This document shows positions 1 to 12,800 of a stretch of DNA of 64,000 bases, piece by piece. The position numbers were made by a program, and so were the translations under genes. The DNA comes from Microcebus murinus. Lineage: Eukaryota; Chordata; Mammalia; Primates; Cheirogaleidae. The stretch is taken from NCBI RefSeq assembly GCF_040939455.1, contig NC_134109.1:58308001-58372000 (forward strand), in the 5' to 3' direction. Each line of letters opens with the position of its first letter. The stretch's first letter is position 1. The notes below the pieces were generated by a model, which did no database searches, was not told the origin of the DNA, and worked only from the letters and a program-made list of their open reading frames with translations.

Positions 1-430
1 AAGAGTTTTCTTAAGGAAAAAAAGATTCTGTCTCTTCCTAAACATCATCTAACAAACTTTCTAACAGGGTGAAAGTCAATTTAACAATAAATAGTATGTG
101 CTTAATGCCAATTCCATTTTTATTTTAAAAGGGGTTATATCAACCTCCTCAAGTTGGTGCCTCTTAGGCGGGCCGTTAAGTTTTTAGACGTCCTTGCAGT
201 ACATTTTCACCCCTGGAAAGATCTAAAGAGAACCAATACATGGAGTGTGTAGTGTATGGGGTGGGGGGAATTGGGGTGGGATTTTGTGTAGCTCCTGGCT
301 CTGCTTGCTCAATTTTCTGAAAAATTCACACTAAAAGCCCCAGTATTCTCTTTAACAGATGCCAAATGATAGGAACTACAAAGATTTAAAGACATTTTTC
401 CTCCTTACACCTCCCTCAGCCCCAGCCCCC
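1..430. other. unassigned non-coding DNA
   Basis: No repeat family, exon or RNA gene recognised. The stretch ends in a C-rich run (about 411-431) just before a TATA-like motif. Confidence 0.5.
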
Positions 431-433
431 AGC

Positions 434-439
434 TATAAA
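434..439 (+). promoter_or_regulatory. TATA-like box (speculative promoter)
   Basis: A TATAAA hexamer lies directly after a C-rich stretch. A start site about 30 bp downstream, near 464, would place the ATG at 570 in a short first exon. TATAAA is common by chance, so the only reason to list it is its spacing to the candidate first exon. Confidence 0.2.
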
Positions 440-569
440 CTCTGGATGTTTTTCCTCTCTACAACTCATTCTGTGGATAACCGAGAGTGGTCCAGAGGCA
501 CTAATCTACCCTGACAGGAGGGGCAAGGGCGGAGCCAAGGCCTCCCAGAGCAGGGAGCCTCCAGACTCT

Positions 570-597
570 ATGGTACTGCCACTGACAGGACGTGAGG
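570..597 (+). CDS. speculative first coding exon
   Basis: An ATG at 570 opens nine codons (MVLPLTGRE) plus one base, followed by a donor-like GTGAGG at 598. The exon therefore ends in phase 1, the phase required by the candidate exon at 10,509. Splicing would make a GGG codon at the junction and no stop. Weak points are a poor start context (pyrimidines at -1 and -3, though G at +4), a GAGG donor side that is not ideal, and a position more than 1 kb upstream of the CpG islands that would be the expected promoter. Phase agreement alone happens one time in three. No protein family recognised. Confidence 0.15.
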
Positions 598-1850
598 GTG
601 AGGCTGGGACAGCAGGATCCAATCTCCTAGGGTAAAAGTAAACAACCTCCCCCACCAGAGGACAGAGTCCCAGACTAGGGTGGACAGAGGGTAGTGCACA
701 GAAATGTGGTACCTAAGAGCAGCAGAGAGCCAGGGCAGGTTCCAGGGCAAGAAGTTTCAGCCACCTGACCACCCCATAGAGATGTGGCAACCATATGACT
801 ATTTCTAGAGGTGATGGTTGATTTGTGCTGATCCCCTCACACCCTCCCAGACCTGGGGTGCACAGGTCCAGGACTGCTAGCTCAAATCTTCAGGTACAAT
901 TCCGAGCAGGGAGAAACCTCAGCCCATCTCCTCCCTACCTCCCAATGCAGACATGGGAGAGCTTGATTAGGAACCAAGGATCACCTGCAGGAGTATCTTA
1001 TTCTTGTATTTGTAGCCTGATGTGACTGTTATGTACTTTTCATTTGTTTTCTCATCCTTCCCTCTTTTCCATTTCTTCATTTCAGTGCCTATGTTTTACT
1101 GGCTTTCTGGCTTTTTTTAATCCAGTTCCAGCTTCATGGCTGCAGTTTTACTTTATAGGCAATTCAGTATCATTTTCCTAATGTCAGTACTAAAAGGAAA
1201 AGCAGATAAAGTGGATGGGCTAAGTTGTAAAGAATGAAAGCCAGCAAAGTCCATCTGGGAGGCCAGTTGGGGAATAAGAAGACCAGAAAATGACCAAGGT
1301 CAGCCTATCAGAGGACTAGCGAGGAAAATGATGGAAGCAAAAAGAAGCTGCAGCCAGGAGAAATTCAATTAATGTCAGTAGACGGGGAGGAGGGAGTACA
1401 GCCCTGACCTAAGGCATATGCCTCGCCTGGACAGGCATAAAGCAGGATAAGGAGGAAGCAGATGTGTGTTTGGTAGTCTGACTCCGAGCTGAGGGGCAAA
1501 TCTAGAAAACCCTGCCTTCCCTTCTGCCAGGTCTTAAGAAGGAGGACCATCCTGCCAGAGCAAATTAAAGGTTTATGGAGCTGAGGGGTCAGAGGCTGGA
1601 GTTTGCCTGCCAAACTCCAGCCTGCTCCGCCAGCCTGGACAGCTCCAAGTTCTGCACCCTGGGGAGGAACAAATTCGAGAGAACCTGGGGGAAGAGGGCG
1701 CAGCCACGGAGAGAGGAAAATAGCAGCTTCTGGAGCCTTCCGCTGAAACAGATAAAACTATTTTGCACACGTGCCCCACCCTGCCAGGGACTTCAGAAAA
1801 AGAGCACCTTAGGTGTTCGCCCCCCGACCCTGGCGGTTGGACAGCGCCCC
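598..1850. other. unassigned non-coding DNA
   Basis: No transposon or exon recognised. Base composition becomes more GC-rich toward the CpG island. The short open frames here (up to about 90 codons) lack start context, splice signals or recognisable protein sequence. Confidence 0.5.
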
Positions 1851-1854
1851 CTTT

Positions 1855-2690
1855 AGTTCCTGCGAGCGCGGCCTGGAGGAGGCGTCACGTGGAGCGCGCC
1901 CCAGCTGCCAGGGAACACCGCAGGGGCGATTCTGCTGGGAGCCGAGCCCACCCACGACCCTAACCTTAGAGTCTTGAGCTGCTTCTCAGGTTGGAAGGTG
2001 GATCCCGAGAGGGCGATCGCTTCCCCGCGATCAGGCTGGCCGCAGGTTCCGGCAGGGCTCCGCGAGCCCAGTGCCGGGCCAGCCGGGCGCTGCGGGGCGC
2101 TTGCAGCTTCCGAGCCCTGCGACAGTGGCGCGGGAGGGAGGCCCGGGCTAGCGGGGCCGCGGGGCGCCCTGCATGTGGAGAGGAGGAGGGAGCACCCAGC
2201 CCCACGCCCGAGGTTGCTTGGGGACTTCTGTGAGGTGCCTGGGGGCCCCGGGCCTTTCCTTTTGTAAAACTCACACGCACACTGTGATATATTTTAGCTG
2301 CAACACAGTCCTTTTAACACCCCAGCATGACACCGACTGCCTTAGTGAGGACCTCATTTGGTTGGTGGCCGCCGTAGTGCACATTTGAGACGCTTCCCGG
2401 CCTGGCGGGTGAGGTCGCGGAGAGGGGCCGCGGCCCGGCCCAGCGCGGGCTCGTCCGGGTGGGAGCGCGGCCGCCCAGACTTCCCGCCGCCCGCGCCCTC
2501 GCTCGGCCCCAGCGGCGGGTGCCCGCCCGACTGTGGCTCCGCGGACTGGGCTTTCCCCGGGAAGGACCGGGCGCCAACTCGTGAAGTCAGCTGGGCCGCT
2601 TCCTGCCACCCGAGTCTGCCACCCCAAAGCTGGAGGCTGAGCCCGCGTCCTTCCCCAGCACCCGCGTGCTCGCTCTCCCTCCCCCGTTAA
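1855..2690. promoter_or_regulatory. CpG island 1
   Basis: A dense run of CpG dinucleotides and GC-rich sequence in an otherwise AT-rich, CpG-poor window. It includes a CACGTG E-box at 1,886-1,891, the eight-base GCGATCGC at 2,013-2,020, and several GC-box-like runs. CpG survival at this density usually marks DNA unmethylated in the germ line, typically a promoter or a developmental regulator locus. Long open frames on both strands (for example 168 codons on - at 2,271-2,777) are expected from GC-rich DNA poor in stop codons and show no recognisable domain. Transcript direction cannot be decided from sequence. Confidence 0.8.
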
Positions 2691-3475
2691 TATTCTGCGA
2701 TAACTTTGGAGGCAAAGATTTCCATCTTTTGGGCGAATTTGTTTCATCGCTCCTAAATTCAGAAACGGAGTCTTCAAAAGTCTTAATGTGTGTGTTTATT
2801 TTTTTCTAGCATTCAAATGAATGCGAAGCCACGGATCGAATCCCGTCACTCATTTGGGGTTAGCTTCTCCCGATATTTCACACGGAAAACAAAACTGGGT
2901 CCCTCTTATTTGTACTTGTCCTTAACCTTTGCAGCAACTGCTGTAGATGCGGCTCTGTCCATTCTCTAATAGATTTTGCCAGGGGCTGGTGACAGAGAAC
3001 TGATTTCTTTTCTATTAGGGTTTAGCACATCTTTGTTGAAGGCCTGTAGAATGACCAGGGATTAGATTTGCATCTCTTAGACGCCCTGTGTGGTCTTTGT
3101 GCGAAGCTTGTAACTGTTAAAAATGACTTGTTAGGAAGCGTGTGGGCTCTCATCGCTCTCCTTTTGACAGAATGATTGTGAAATTCAGATTGGCCCTGTA
3201 GGATTTAGCCCGCAGATTCCACCTGAACCCTAAGCAATTAGACCCTAATCTCACTGCAATCATATTTGAGTTAGGATTTGTTGCACTTTGTTTACTTCAA
3301 TTAAAAGCAGTGGAATAATTTTTTTCCAGCCTTTAAAGTGAAATCTCCAGGCATAAAACCTTAGGACTTCTTAGAAGCGGTTTTGGTAGAGATGGGGATT
3401 TCTTTTCCATGTGGCTTTCTCCTGGTCCTCACGCCCACCCCTCCTCCGTTTAAAGAACTCTTCTTTTTTCCTCTG
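2691..3475. other. inter-island spacer, possibly conserved
   Basis: CpG content drops sharply between the two islands. No transposon is recognised in these about 780 bp, and an octamer-like ATTTGCAT lies near 3,066. The absence of repeats together with the flanking islands suggests a constrained promoter or enhancer segment, but conservation cannot be tested here. Confidence 0.4.
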
Positions 3476-3479
3476 TTGC

Positions 3480-4130
3480 TCGCTAGTGCCGGGAGCATCT
3501 TCGCAGTGGTTGAATTCGGGTCGCCTGGGTAGAACCGCGTGGAGATGACGCCCAGCGGCCCCGGGCGCCAGAGCTCCGGGACCGCCTCCCCCAGTGCCCC
3601 GCTCCACGTCCCCGAGGGGCGCATACGTCCCGCTCCCGTGGGGAGCTTCCCCGCCCGGCTCGGGCACTGGTCCCTGCGCGGGCTCGGGGCAGTGGGCGCC
3701 GGTCGGGCGTCTTTCTTCTTATAACGGAGTAGGCGCTTCTAAGGCGTCTGACTCCGGCCCCGCGACACGGCGACAGGGAGGCCGCGCGGTCAGCTTGACC
3801 TCCGCGTGCGAGTCGGGATGCTCCAGCCAGCGCTGGCGGAGCGGTCCCCAGGGACGCACTGCGGCTCCCACTTGGGCAGAGCGTCCGCACTGGGCCCTGC
3901 TGCGCAGAGTGGTCTCCTCTTCGCCAGCTCTTCCTCTGCGGCCGCACTGGCCCCGGGAGCGTCGCGCCTCGCGCGGCGGGACCCGCGATCTTCCAGGCCC
4001 GGAAAGCCCACGGCCTCCGGCCTCTCGTCTCCAGGCCCCAGCGGCCCAAAGCCCAGGCGAATGGGCGCCGCCTCTTGCGGGCTGGGGAGGGCCAGTCGCC
4101 CAGGTCGACAGCATCTCAGCAGTTTAACCC
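3480..4130. promoter_or_regulatory. CpG island 2
   Basis: Second CpG-dense segment with abrupt edges, ending near the CpG-containing stretch at 4,100-4,170. Open frames up to 188 codons occur on both strands in several frames at once, the usual shadow pattern of a CpG island; none shows a recognisable domain. Twin islands about 0.8 kb apart are common at promoters of developmental transcription factors and their antisense lncRNAs; that link is inference. Confidence 0.8.
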
Positions 4131-4170
4131 CGTGCCGTTCCCAAAGGTCGCCTGCAGTTACTGTCAAGTC

Positions 4171-6990
4171 GGGTCACCTTAGTAGTATTTCTTCATCTGT
4201 GGCGTTGATCGCCTACATTCATCTGATGCGACTTTTGTCACATTTATTTACTCAGAAAATCTCTTCATTGACAAGACATGATAATGACTTTGGGTTATTG
4301 TTTTTGGTTTTTTTTTTCCATTTTGGTTCATGACCACTTTTTTGCTCCCTAGTAAGTTTGATTCAGTTCCCTATTACTGCTTCACCTTTCTCAGTTAATA
4401 CTAGTGAACATCCAACAGAGTATGTAAACAAGAGAAATATTCCAATAGAAAGGACTTCAATGCTATTTATTTGGGGGGAGGAAAGGAGACACCACTTTTT
4501 AAACTACTAAATAAACTTTAAATAAATGCTCTGGTGTTCACTTGTCCCAGAGAAGATTTTTAAAAAATGTTTCTTTGCATTTGATTCCATAAAAATAAAG
4601 CCAGCCTACAACCTTGCTCTGTATTTTTAACTAAAAAATTTTAAGACAGGAAAAAGTACTTTGTTATACTAAACTTTATGTAAATGTAGAGCAATACTAA
4701 CTGGTGTAAGCTAGTAGTGCTTTTTTCCAATATTTTCTGAGGTGGGATCTAAAATAGGTCCACATCTTTTGATAATTCTTATAGCTAGTTATTTTTAACT
4801 TTATTAAGAATTTTTTAAGGATTCACGGGCATAAATGAGAGAGTTTCTATATTGAGATTGAATGGGGGAGGTGGGAATGCAGTTTGGGGTGAGGAAAGAG
4901 GGGGAGCAAGGCTGTACTGTAATAATCTCTTTGAGATCTACCCATATAAGTCCCAATCTATTGATTGAGGATTCCTGCTTCAAACCAATCCTGTGTGCGG
5001 TTTAGTGCAGTTTTTCATTTGTGAATAGGAACTGTATCAAAACCCTAGTGTGACCATGACAATTGGGTAATCACACACAAGGCATCTTTGCTAATGGAGA
5101 GATTCTGTAAATATGTGTCTAGTGAATACACAGATAACAGTCACAGTGGAAGGGTCAGGTGCCACAAATCATAGATTACTCTGCCAAGGGTTGCCAACCA
5201 TCTGAGACTTGGAAGGACATTAACTGCCTTTGCATTCTCAGAATGCTTTCCTCAGTTCGTGAGTTCACTTACTTGACCCTACTTCTGTCATTAAAAAGCT
5301 GGCAGGCACAACCAAGGGCAAGCAGGTTGGCTACCTACCCTTCTGGCAGCTCTCCAATATTCTCATTTAGCTGCCAGGAGACATGGAGAGGAGTGAATCA
5401 CTCATGAAACCCGGTAGGAGCCTCTAGAAGGTACTAGGAAAACTTTAGTAGCACCGGGCAGGACCACCAGTCAGCCTGGTTTTAAGTGTTCCCCCTCACA
5501 TATGGAATAAATCACTGGAGGAATCCAATCCTGGGAAGGGTAAGAAGGGGAATAATAAGAAGTGACTTAGGCATAGGGCCTCTCAAGCAGTTTCCTTGGA
5601 AAGCAGGTTGTAAGTGCATTACTTGATAGTCCCGGTTTTGAAAACCGTCTCAAACAGAAGTAGGATTTTCATTACTAACAGGGAACAAAAATCAGGAAGA
5701 GTGTGCTTATCAGATAGTAGTAAGGGGAAAAACCAAGAGCTTTTAATGAAATTTGGAGTAGTATCACTTCTTGTCATTAGAGCAAACTTCTGGCTTTTAA
5801 CATTCACTTTAATAGAGAAATTGTTGCTAAATGGGTAATATTTAGGCACTCAACTCTCAGAGAAATGTGAAATTGAAATTATATGAAAATAGTTTTTTTT
5901 TCCCCTACCTCAAAATGAAGCAAGTAGATATTTGGAATACAAGGACATTGTAAAAGCAAAACACATCTCTCTCAAATATTAGCATTCTGTTTTTGATGGT
6001 GTAAAATCTAGGAATGTAACATAAAAGAATCATAAGGATGAGATAAGACTTCCTGGGTTCCCTTTGTTGGTAGGATAAGCCCGTTAGTCATACTCTTATA
6101 TTGGAAGTAGTTTTGGGATCTAAAATGAACTATCATCACTGAAGGTGAAGACATAACTTCTCCAAGTAGGTACCATGAAAAGTAGACTGTCTTTATCAAT
6201 GAAGTCTTCTCCAAGGACTTGCTTGTGTGAGAAGTCTTTTGGCACTTTTTGAACAGAAAAGAATGGTATAATTCACTGAAGTATGAGTGATCAGGAAGGC
6301 TAGCAAATTGTATTTTTAGAAGAATACTGTATTTTCTAATATGCCAAGAGGTCTCTAGATGTGAGATATAAAAAAACCTAATTTTTTCTAAAATTATATT
6401 ATCACATTAGTGTATTCTTACAGAATTGAGATACACATTAGTCATCTACATTACCAAAGGGGAAACATATTTTAAAATCAGATGACAGATTTGTGCCTTA
6501 TAATTTAAACAGTACTGAATGGTGAACAATCTTCCAAGTTCATTTAAGCAGGAATGATAGAGATTGTCTATAAAAGTGAATTTTAAAAGACCTTATCATA
6601 CAAGTATGCCTATCCCCCTTTTTATTAGCTTATAATCCAAATCATTACTTGCTCTTGTTACTAAGAGTCATTTTAATGCAATGCATTCATTTCAGATCCT
6701 TAAGAAAACCAAAGCTCATGTCTTTTTATAAGTTTGTGAAGAAGTTTCAAATGGCCCCACCCAAATTAGAAACATAGGTATATTTTTTCTTGCTTATTAA
6801 GTAATAAAGTTGAAATTTACACTGATGAATATTTTCCATCTTGACTAACACTTCCTGTCAGAGAAGTTTTTTCTTCAAGAGAACAGAGACAAAAGGAAAT
6901 TCCAATGCTATGTAATTTAATAGGTTGTCACATTTCATATTCTTAAATTTAGAGCTATAACCAACCATATTTTTTCTCTCTTTTTTTCCC
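4171..6990. other. unassigned AT-rich non-coding DNA
   Basis: No Alu, L1 or LTR is recognised. The short open frames are of the size expected by chance. Confidence 0.5.
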
Positions 6991-6999
6991 CTCTGTATA

Positions 7000-7077
7000 T
7001 CTGCTGTTAGTCAGTATCTTGTATAGTGCCCGGCACATAATATTTGCTCAGTAAATATTTTCTGAATGAATGAATTT
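7000..7077 (+). repeat. L2 LINE 3' end
   Basis: Carries the L2 3' terminal signature: 'gtgcccggcacataatatttgctcagtaaata' type text (7,027-7,058) followed by a 'tgaatgaatga' tail. Ancient mammalian LINE; only the last about 80 bp remain. Confidence 0.7.
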
Positions 7078-7079
7078 GT

Positions 7080-8150
7080 GAAACACTTTCACTACCTCCC
7101 TGGCTGTAATCTTTTCTGAGATGCAAAATATAAAGATAAGACAGTATTATTAGCATTTTCTTCTTTGTATGTAAACAAAAAATTGTCAAAATTCTAAGTG
7201 GGTTTGCTTCAAAATGACAGAAAAAGTCTTCACTACTTGCTAGTTAGCAATGAGGAGTCTCCTACATTTCCCTGCCTATGCAAATTAAAACTAAAATAAT
7301 GCTGTCATGTTTAAAACAAACGAAAAATCCCAGATTCAGTGTGAAATGAATTCTAAGAATCAGTAACTTGGAAAATCCTTAGAGTTATTCTCTTTCTACA
7401 TTCCAGACTTAAACTTCCATAGCACACACATCCAAGACCTGTAAGTTTCTAAAGGATAACCATCTTTTGAAGTGATGGGGGAACTATAAAGTTACAAATC
7501 CTATCGTTCTTTAGGGAGTAGAGTTGGGAACTGGCCAGTGTGGCCTCATGTACCAGAAAAGAATTTAAAAACTAGTATTGATTTTTTAATGATAGTGCCA
7601 TATAGGGCTGCTCTGTGGAAGGTGATCCAATGACCAAGGAGAATTCATTACACTGGAGCAATGTCTACTCTTACTGTGCCCTTCCTGTTCCTTCATGAGC
7701 ATGTCTCACATTTGAGTAGCGACTGTAGGCTTGAATCACAACAGAGCCAAAGGAGTGGAGTCAGGGGGAAATCAGAAGATTGGAAGCCTTCAGGGTTGGG
7801 GTGCCTTGTGCCTTATATTAGCCGAAATAGATAATGGAGCCTCTCTTCATTGATTTGAGGGTCTGATTATTTACATGTTAAAGGAAGAATATACTGGCAA
7901 GTTCTTTTTAATTTTAAATGTGAATTCTTTTATCAGTAAACATGAGAGTATTATTTTAGGTGGAAAATGTGTGCATATGTACCAAAGACATTCCTGGCTT
8001 CAGCTGAGCAGGCTCCTTAAGAAGACATTTGTATCTAGGCAGTGTTTGCTCAGCAAGATGGGGAAGACTGAATAGAGTCCAACAGCAATAGAACTCTAAA
8101 TAAGCTATGACTTAAATCCAAATTCCATTAGTTTAAAACTAAAAATTTTC
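7080..8150. other. unassigned non-coding DNA
   Basis: No feature recognised. Confidence 0.5.
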
Positions 8151-8327
8151 AGCCAAGCATGGTGGTGTGCACTGCAGTCCCAGCTACTTGGGAGGCTGAA
8201 GTGGGAGGAATACTTGAGGCCAGGAGTTAGAGGCTGCAATGTGCTATGATCATGCGTATGAATAGCCGCTGCACTCTAACCTGGGCAAACAGCAAGACCC
8301 TGTCTCTCTCTTTTTTTTTTTTTTAAT
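8151..8327 (+). mobile_element. Alu monomer (FLAM/FRAM-like)
   Basis: A single Alu arm with promoter-region text ('cccagctacttgggaggctg'), a 'gctgcaatgtgctatgatc' segment and a 'ctgggcaaacagcaagaccctgtctc' type end, without a second arm. It ends in a T-rich tract where an A tail is expected. Highly diverged, consistent with an early primate 7SL-derived monomer. Confidence 0.8.
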
Positions 8328-8779
8328 TCTGTTTTAAAACATTCATTTGGCATTAAGATACTGTTATCATTTTCTGCTTTTATCCAAATATGCATTTACA
8401 GTCTTAGCAGGTTGCAGGTAATCCTTCAACTGTGTTCCTAATAAGAAATGGAGTCATAAAAAGGCAATGAATGTTTTTTCCCAACATCTAGAGCAACAGT
8501 GGCCCACTGTTCACCTGAGAATTCTCTCTTCCATTCACATGACGATAGCAGTTGGTATTTCACCACCAAATGGAAGCCAAAGTCAGGTCAATTCAGTATA
8601 GGGAGAGAGTGATTGAAAAATTGTACTTAGAGAAAATAGTTGATAAAAACCTAAAACAGAGGTTTGTGCAAATATTATCTTGCTGATGTGTTTAGACATC
8701 ATAAGGAAGAACTAAGGGCTATCACCCTGAGACTTAAAGATTTTGTGATTCAGAAAAAAATATGGTGGTCTGTTTGTTG

Positions 8780-9350
8780 ATTTATTTGTTCAGTCAATAA
8801 TCATTCACTGAATGCTTACACCAGGCAAAGTACTAGACATGGAAAAAAAAATATGTGTCTGACCTCAAAGACAATGTATGTGGGAAGCGAGGCATGTAGG
8901 TAGACAATTACAGTTCATTGCAACGAGTGGAGTAATGTGAGTTCTGTGGTGGGATCCCAGGGGAAGAAACATCTGTACTTGGTAGGAGGAGAAAAGGTGA
9001 TGCTTGAGCTCACTCTTGAAGGAGGAGTAGGGTTTTATCGGGCATTCTAGGCAGAGGAAACAGCACGCACAAAGGTTCTGAGGCAAGGAGAAAGCATATC
9101 ATGTTTCGGGAATCATACCTAGTTTACATTGCCAGAGTGTGAAGTGTGAGGGGAGTGTTAGAAGTGAAACTCAAGCGGTGGTACAGGCTAAACACTTTGA
9201 AGACCTTTGAATGCCAGCCTAAGAAGTGTAGATTTTATCTTATGTAGCAGATGGAAAGTCATTGAAAAAATTCAAACATGATGAGATGTGCATTTTAGAA
9301 AGGCCATGAAGTCAGCAGAGTGAAGAAGAATGGATTGAAAGTGAGGGCAA
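8780..9350 (-). repeat. L2 LINE fragment
   Basis: Reads as the reverse complement of the L2 3' region. On the minus strand the residues PQNLCACCFLCLECP and KSELKHHLFSS match the well-known 'cctcagggcctttgcac' and 'cagctcaaatgtcacctcct' blocks at the end of L2 ORF2. The 8,780-8,850 part holds the inverted 3' end ('attcactgaatgctta'). Degenerate, not functional. Confidence 0.75.
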
Positions 9351-9634
9351 ACTAGTAACAGTGAGGCTATATGGTGATTATTTTCAACTGCCTGCTTGGC
9401 ACAAGAGTACTTTCCTTAAATAGATATAAATCCTCAAAGCCTGGCAAAAATGAAGGCATAAAAATATTTTTCAAAAAAGAGCTTTTTAAAGAAAAGGGCT
9501 GTTCATACTGGGTGAAGATGGCTGGTTAATTTGGAATGAACTGCACATACCTTTCACACACACACATTGTTTTACTCAATTGTATGATTGGCACCTACCT
9601 GAGTGGACATTTCTGTCACTATATTGAAAGACTG

Positions 9635-9815
9635 TGTAGTGTGGTAGAAAGAGTGCTATCAGGAGTCAAGAGATGTGCTTCTAGTTTAGCTTTACATCTT
9701 CTTTATAAGACCTTGGGAAAGTCACTTTACCTTTTTGGGCCACAGTTTCCCTCAGTTGTAGAATGAGGGACAGGGTGTAAATTATTTGTAATGCCACTTT
9801 TTATCATTCTATGAT
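9635..9815 (+). repeat. MIR SINE
   Basis: The MIR order is visible: 'gtgtagtgtggtagaaagagtgc', then 'aagaccttgggaaagtcact', then 'cagtttccctcagttgtagaatgaggga'. Ancient tRNA-derived SINE. Confidence 0.8.
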
Positions 9816-12800
9816 TTATAACTTTGCACTTGTTAATCTCTCTTAATGTTTACTTCTCCCCTCATCTTGATGATTTTTTCACAATTTTAAGAGGGCCAGA
9901 AATATTTGGAAGATAGATCAAATTTAGGAAAATTCTATTTTGATTGCACTACACATAATACAGTTAGCCTTCCTCCTGGAAAGAGGAAGGATGTCCGTAG
10001 CTGTTTTGAAATAGTGGCCTACTCACATGAGTCGTATTTTATCCTCATATGAACAAAAAGAGGACCATTTAATCACTTTTAAGGTCTACTAGGCTAAATG
10101 AATGATTTAGCTCTAATTTTTAGGTTATGACTTTTCCTGTCTAAAATGATTCTATTTCTTGGGTCAAATAATTGCATGTTCTCAAAAAACTAGTGTGTGG
10201 ATAAAATTGTGGCCTTTAAAATTATTGAAAGTGTGCCGTTTCTAGTAATAGCCTTCTTATTTTGAATTCTGCATTTCTCTGGAAACTTCCTGTTATTTAA
10301 TGCTTTTTTCCTCCCCTCACTTAAGGGCTTGTTTACATTAGTAGTATATCTTCTTGAGCTCTGAGAGTTCATAGGGTTTGTACCTACAAAACATCACAGC
10401 ACTGTTACTGTGCTTCAGAGACATGCAGGGGTCCCAGGGCAAATCAAAATGTTTTTAAATGTATGATATGTGTGAAGTTGATGAAAATTCATGACTTCTC
10501 TCTGTCAGGGCTGCTTGAGCTTAAATCATCAGAGAAAGGTGAGTGCAAAAAAATTTATTTAATACTTTAAATTCTGGAATCCTTCCTATTGCTTGTTCAT
10601 GGTTCCATGTTTTAATTCTGTTCTATTTGGCAGTCTGATTTTAAAAAAATTTAAATAAAAAATTAGCAGCATGCTCTAAATAGCTTTTCAGAATCTTCTG
10701 CTTCAACCATTGCTCAGATGTATAACTTTTAATGAAGAATTGAAATGTGGTTTGAGAATATAGTCACGTACTAAAGAACATGCAAAATACATGTGAAAGG
10801 CCACACAAGTGCTATTAATTTAACTGATATACTTTATGGTTTAGAAATATTTTCAAATTTATATTTTAAAATTGAAAAGAAAATATTGCAGGGAAATTTT
10901 TAAAAATTAAAAAAAACCCAAATACTGTGGATATTGAGATCAGCTGTTTTTAAGTAACAATCCATTCAAAGCAAAATAAAAGGCATTGTGTAGTGTGTGC
11001 CAGCTAAAACTGAGAACACAAGAGCATTGCAGTTAATTAGAACCAATCGACAGGATGCTTTGCAACATTTCTCACATCAGTGCACCATCTGATCTTCATA
11101 ATACAAATTTCCCACAGTCTTGATGCAAAAAGGACTGAAAATAAATATTTGACTCATTAAAGTATATGATGTATTTTAACCATTCTTTCTAGTAATCATT
11201 TTTAAGTCACTTTTATGAGAATAAGATCTTAAAAATCCCCAAATGTTATTTTATCTGTATTTTGGGGGGGATAATCTTGTTTTCCTGTTTTAATTTTATA
11301 CATATTTGTACATCAGAAAAAATATTGGTTTTTGAAAATAAAATTTAGATTATGAATTTGAGTTATTATATGCTTTATGAATGGCTGTTGTACTTGTGAA
11401 AGATAACTGGGCTTTTCCTGGGCTGTTCAACAATTATCCTATGAATGATTAATTAGTACACTATAAATAATGAAGTACTACATTATAGTTTTTTCATATA
11501 AACAGAATACTGAACTAGGTTAACTACATTAACATCATACATGTAAATACATCATACATGTCTTAAAAGAATATGCAATACTTAATGTTATTCTATTTCT
11601 GTAATTCATTCAATGCCTGATCTACCCAGAAAAGTTTTGCTTTAGTTCCATTTATTATACTCAGAAATTGTTCTACTAGGAAAAATAGTGCTTCTGTCAT
11701 ATTTTTAAGTTCATAGTCTGTTCATTATAAACAACGTCTTTTTCTTTCCCTGCCTCCTACCTTTTTTTTTCCTTTTTGGCAGATTCTTTGTTACCTTCTC
11801 TTCTCATATTAAAGGTAGAACTCCCTCTGGGCCACTGAAGTGCTTCAAAACAGATTTGTAAGAATCTCTTAAAAATATGTTTAACTTAAATCAGAAATAT
11901 GTACCTCTTGACAATAGTTTGTTGTTGTTTACTTCCTCATAAATGCTATTTTGTGAATGTCTAGCAGGCACCCTTTTTAAAGGCAAAACTAGCTGTGAAA
12001 CCAGTGCTATTAATAAGAGAATTGTCTTCCAAATTAAGTAGGTGATGCATTCTCCTAAGTTTATAAAATACAACTCACTGATGGAAATAATTTACTCTCC
12101 AAACTATGCAGTCATCTCTTGACAAAAGGAAATATACTTTACAAGAAAACAAATACAGTCCAGCTTTGACTGTTTTGCTTTTTGCTTATTTTGTTTCAGT
12201 CTATATATTTTTTCCTCCCACATCATGCAAGATGTTTTTCTCTCCCCACCAAAAAAACTTATTGCTAAATATTTTTTCTTGAATATTCATTATGTTTCTG
12301 TAGAAAGAAAAAAAAATAATAGTTTCAAGGATCTATCTTCTCTCTGGCACTAAACTTTTTTCTTTGTCCTCTTCCTTGAACAGATTTTATCTACTTTGTG
12401 GGAGGAGTGTTTCTTAGCCAGGCTCTCTTTAGAAAATTTACTCTTTCTACTGCCTTACAGAGACAGCTTTGATGACAAACACTTTATTTAGAACGCTCAT
12501 CTGTATCTTACAAATACAGAAAAAAAGGGCAATGTTAGGATATAAGTCTTCTTCTTACTAATGAGCCTATTAAAGACAATAATATTTGTGTTTAAATATT
12601 AAACATTTGATAAATTTGCCTGTTAGGATTGGAGCATTAGCTACAAATCTTAACTGCTCCAATGAAAAACAGTTTCCATAAATAACCTGAAATTGGCTCT
12701 GTTACATCTACTTTGATTTATAGGAATTTAAATAATAATGGTCTAAAATGCACATTACAATAACTCTGCTTATCTCTAAAATCAGCATTTGTTAAAGCAA

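Noticed and set aside
1966..4333. Many long frames (87-188 codons) in the 2-4 kb region
   Set aside because: GC-rich CpG-island DNA has few stop codons. Frames overlap on both strands and show no domain, good start context or splice structure.
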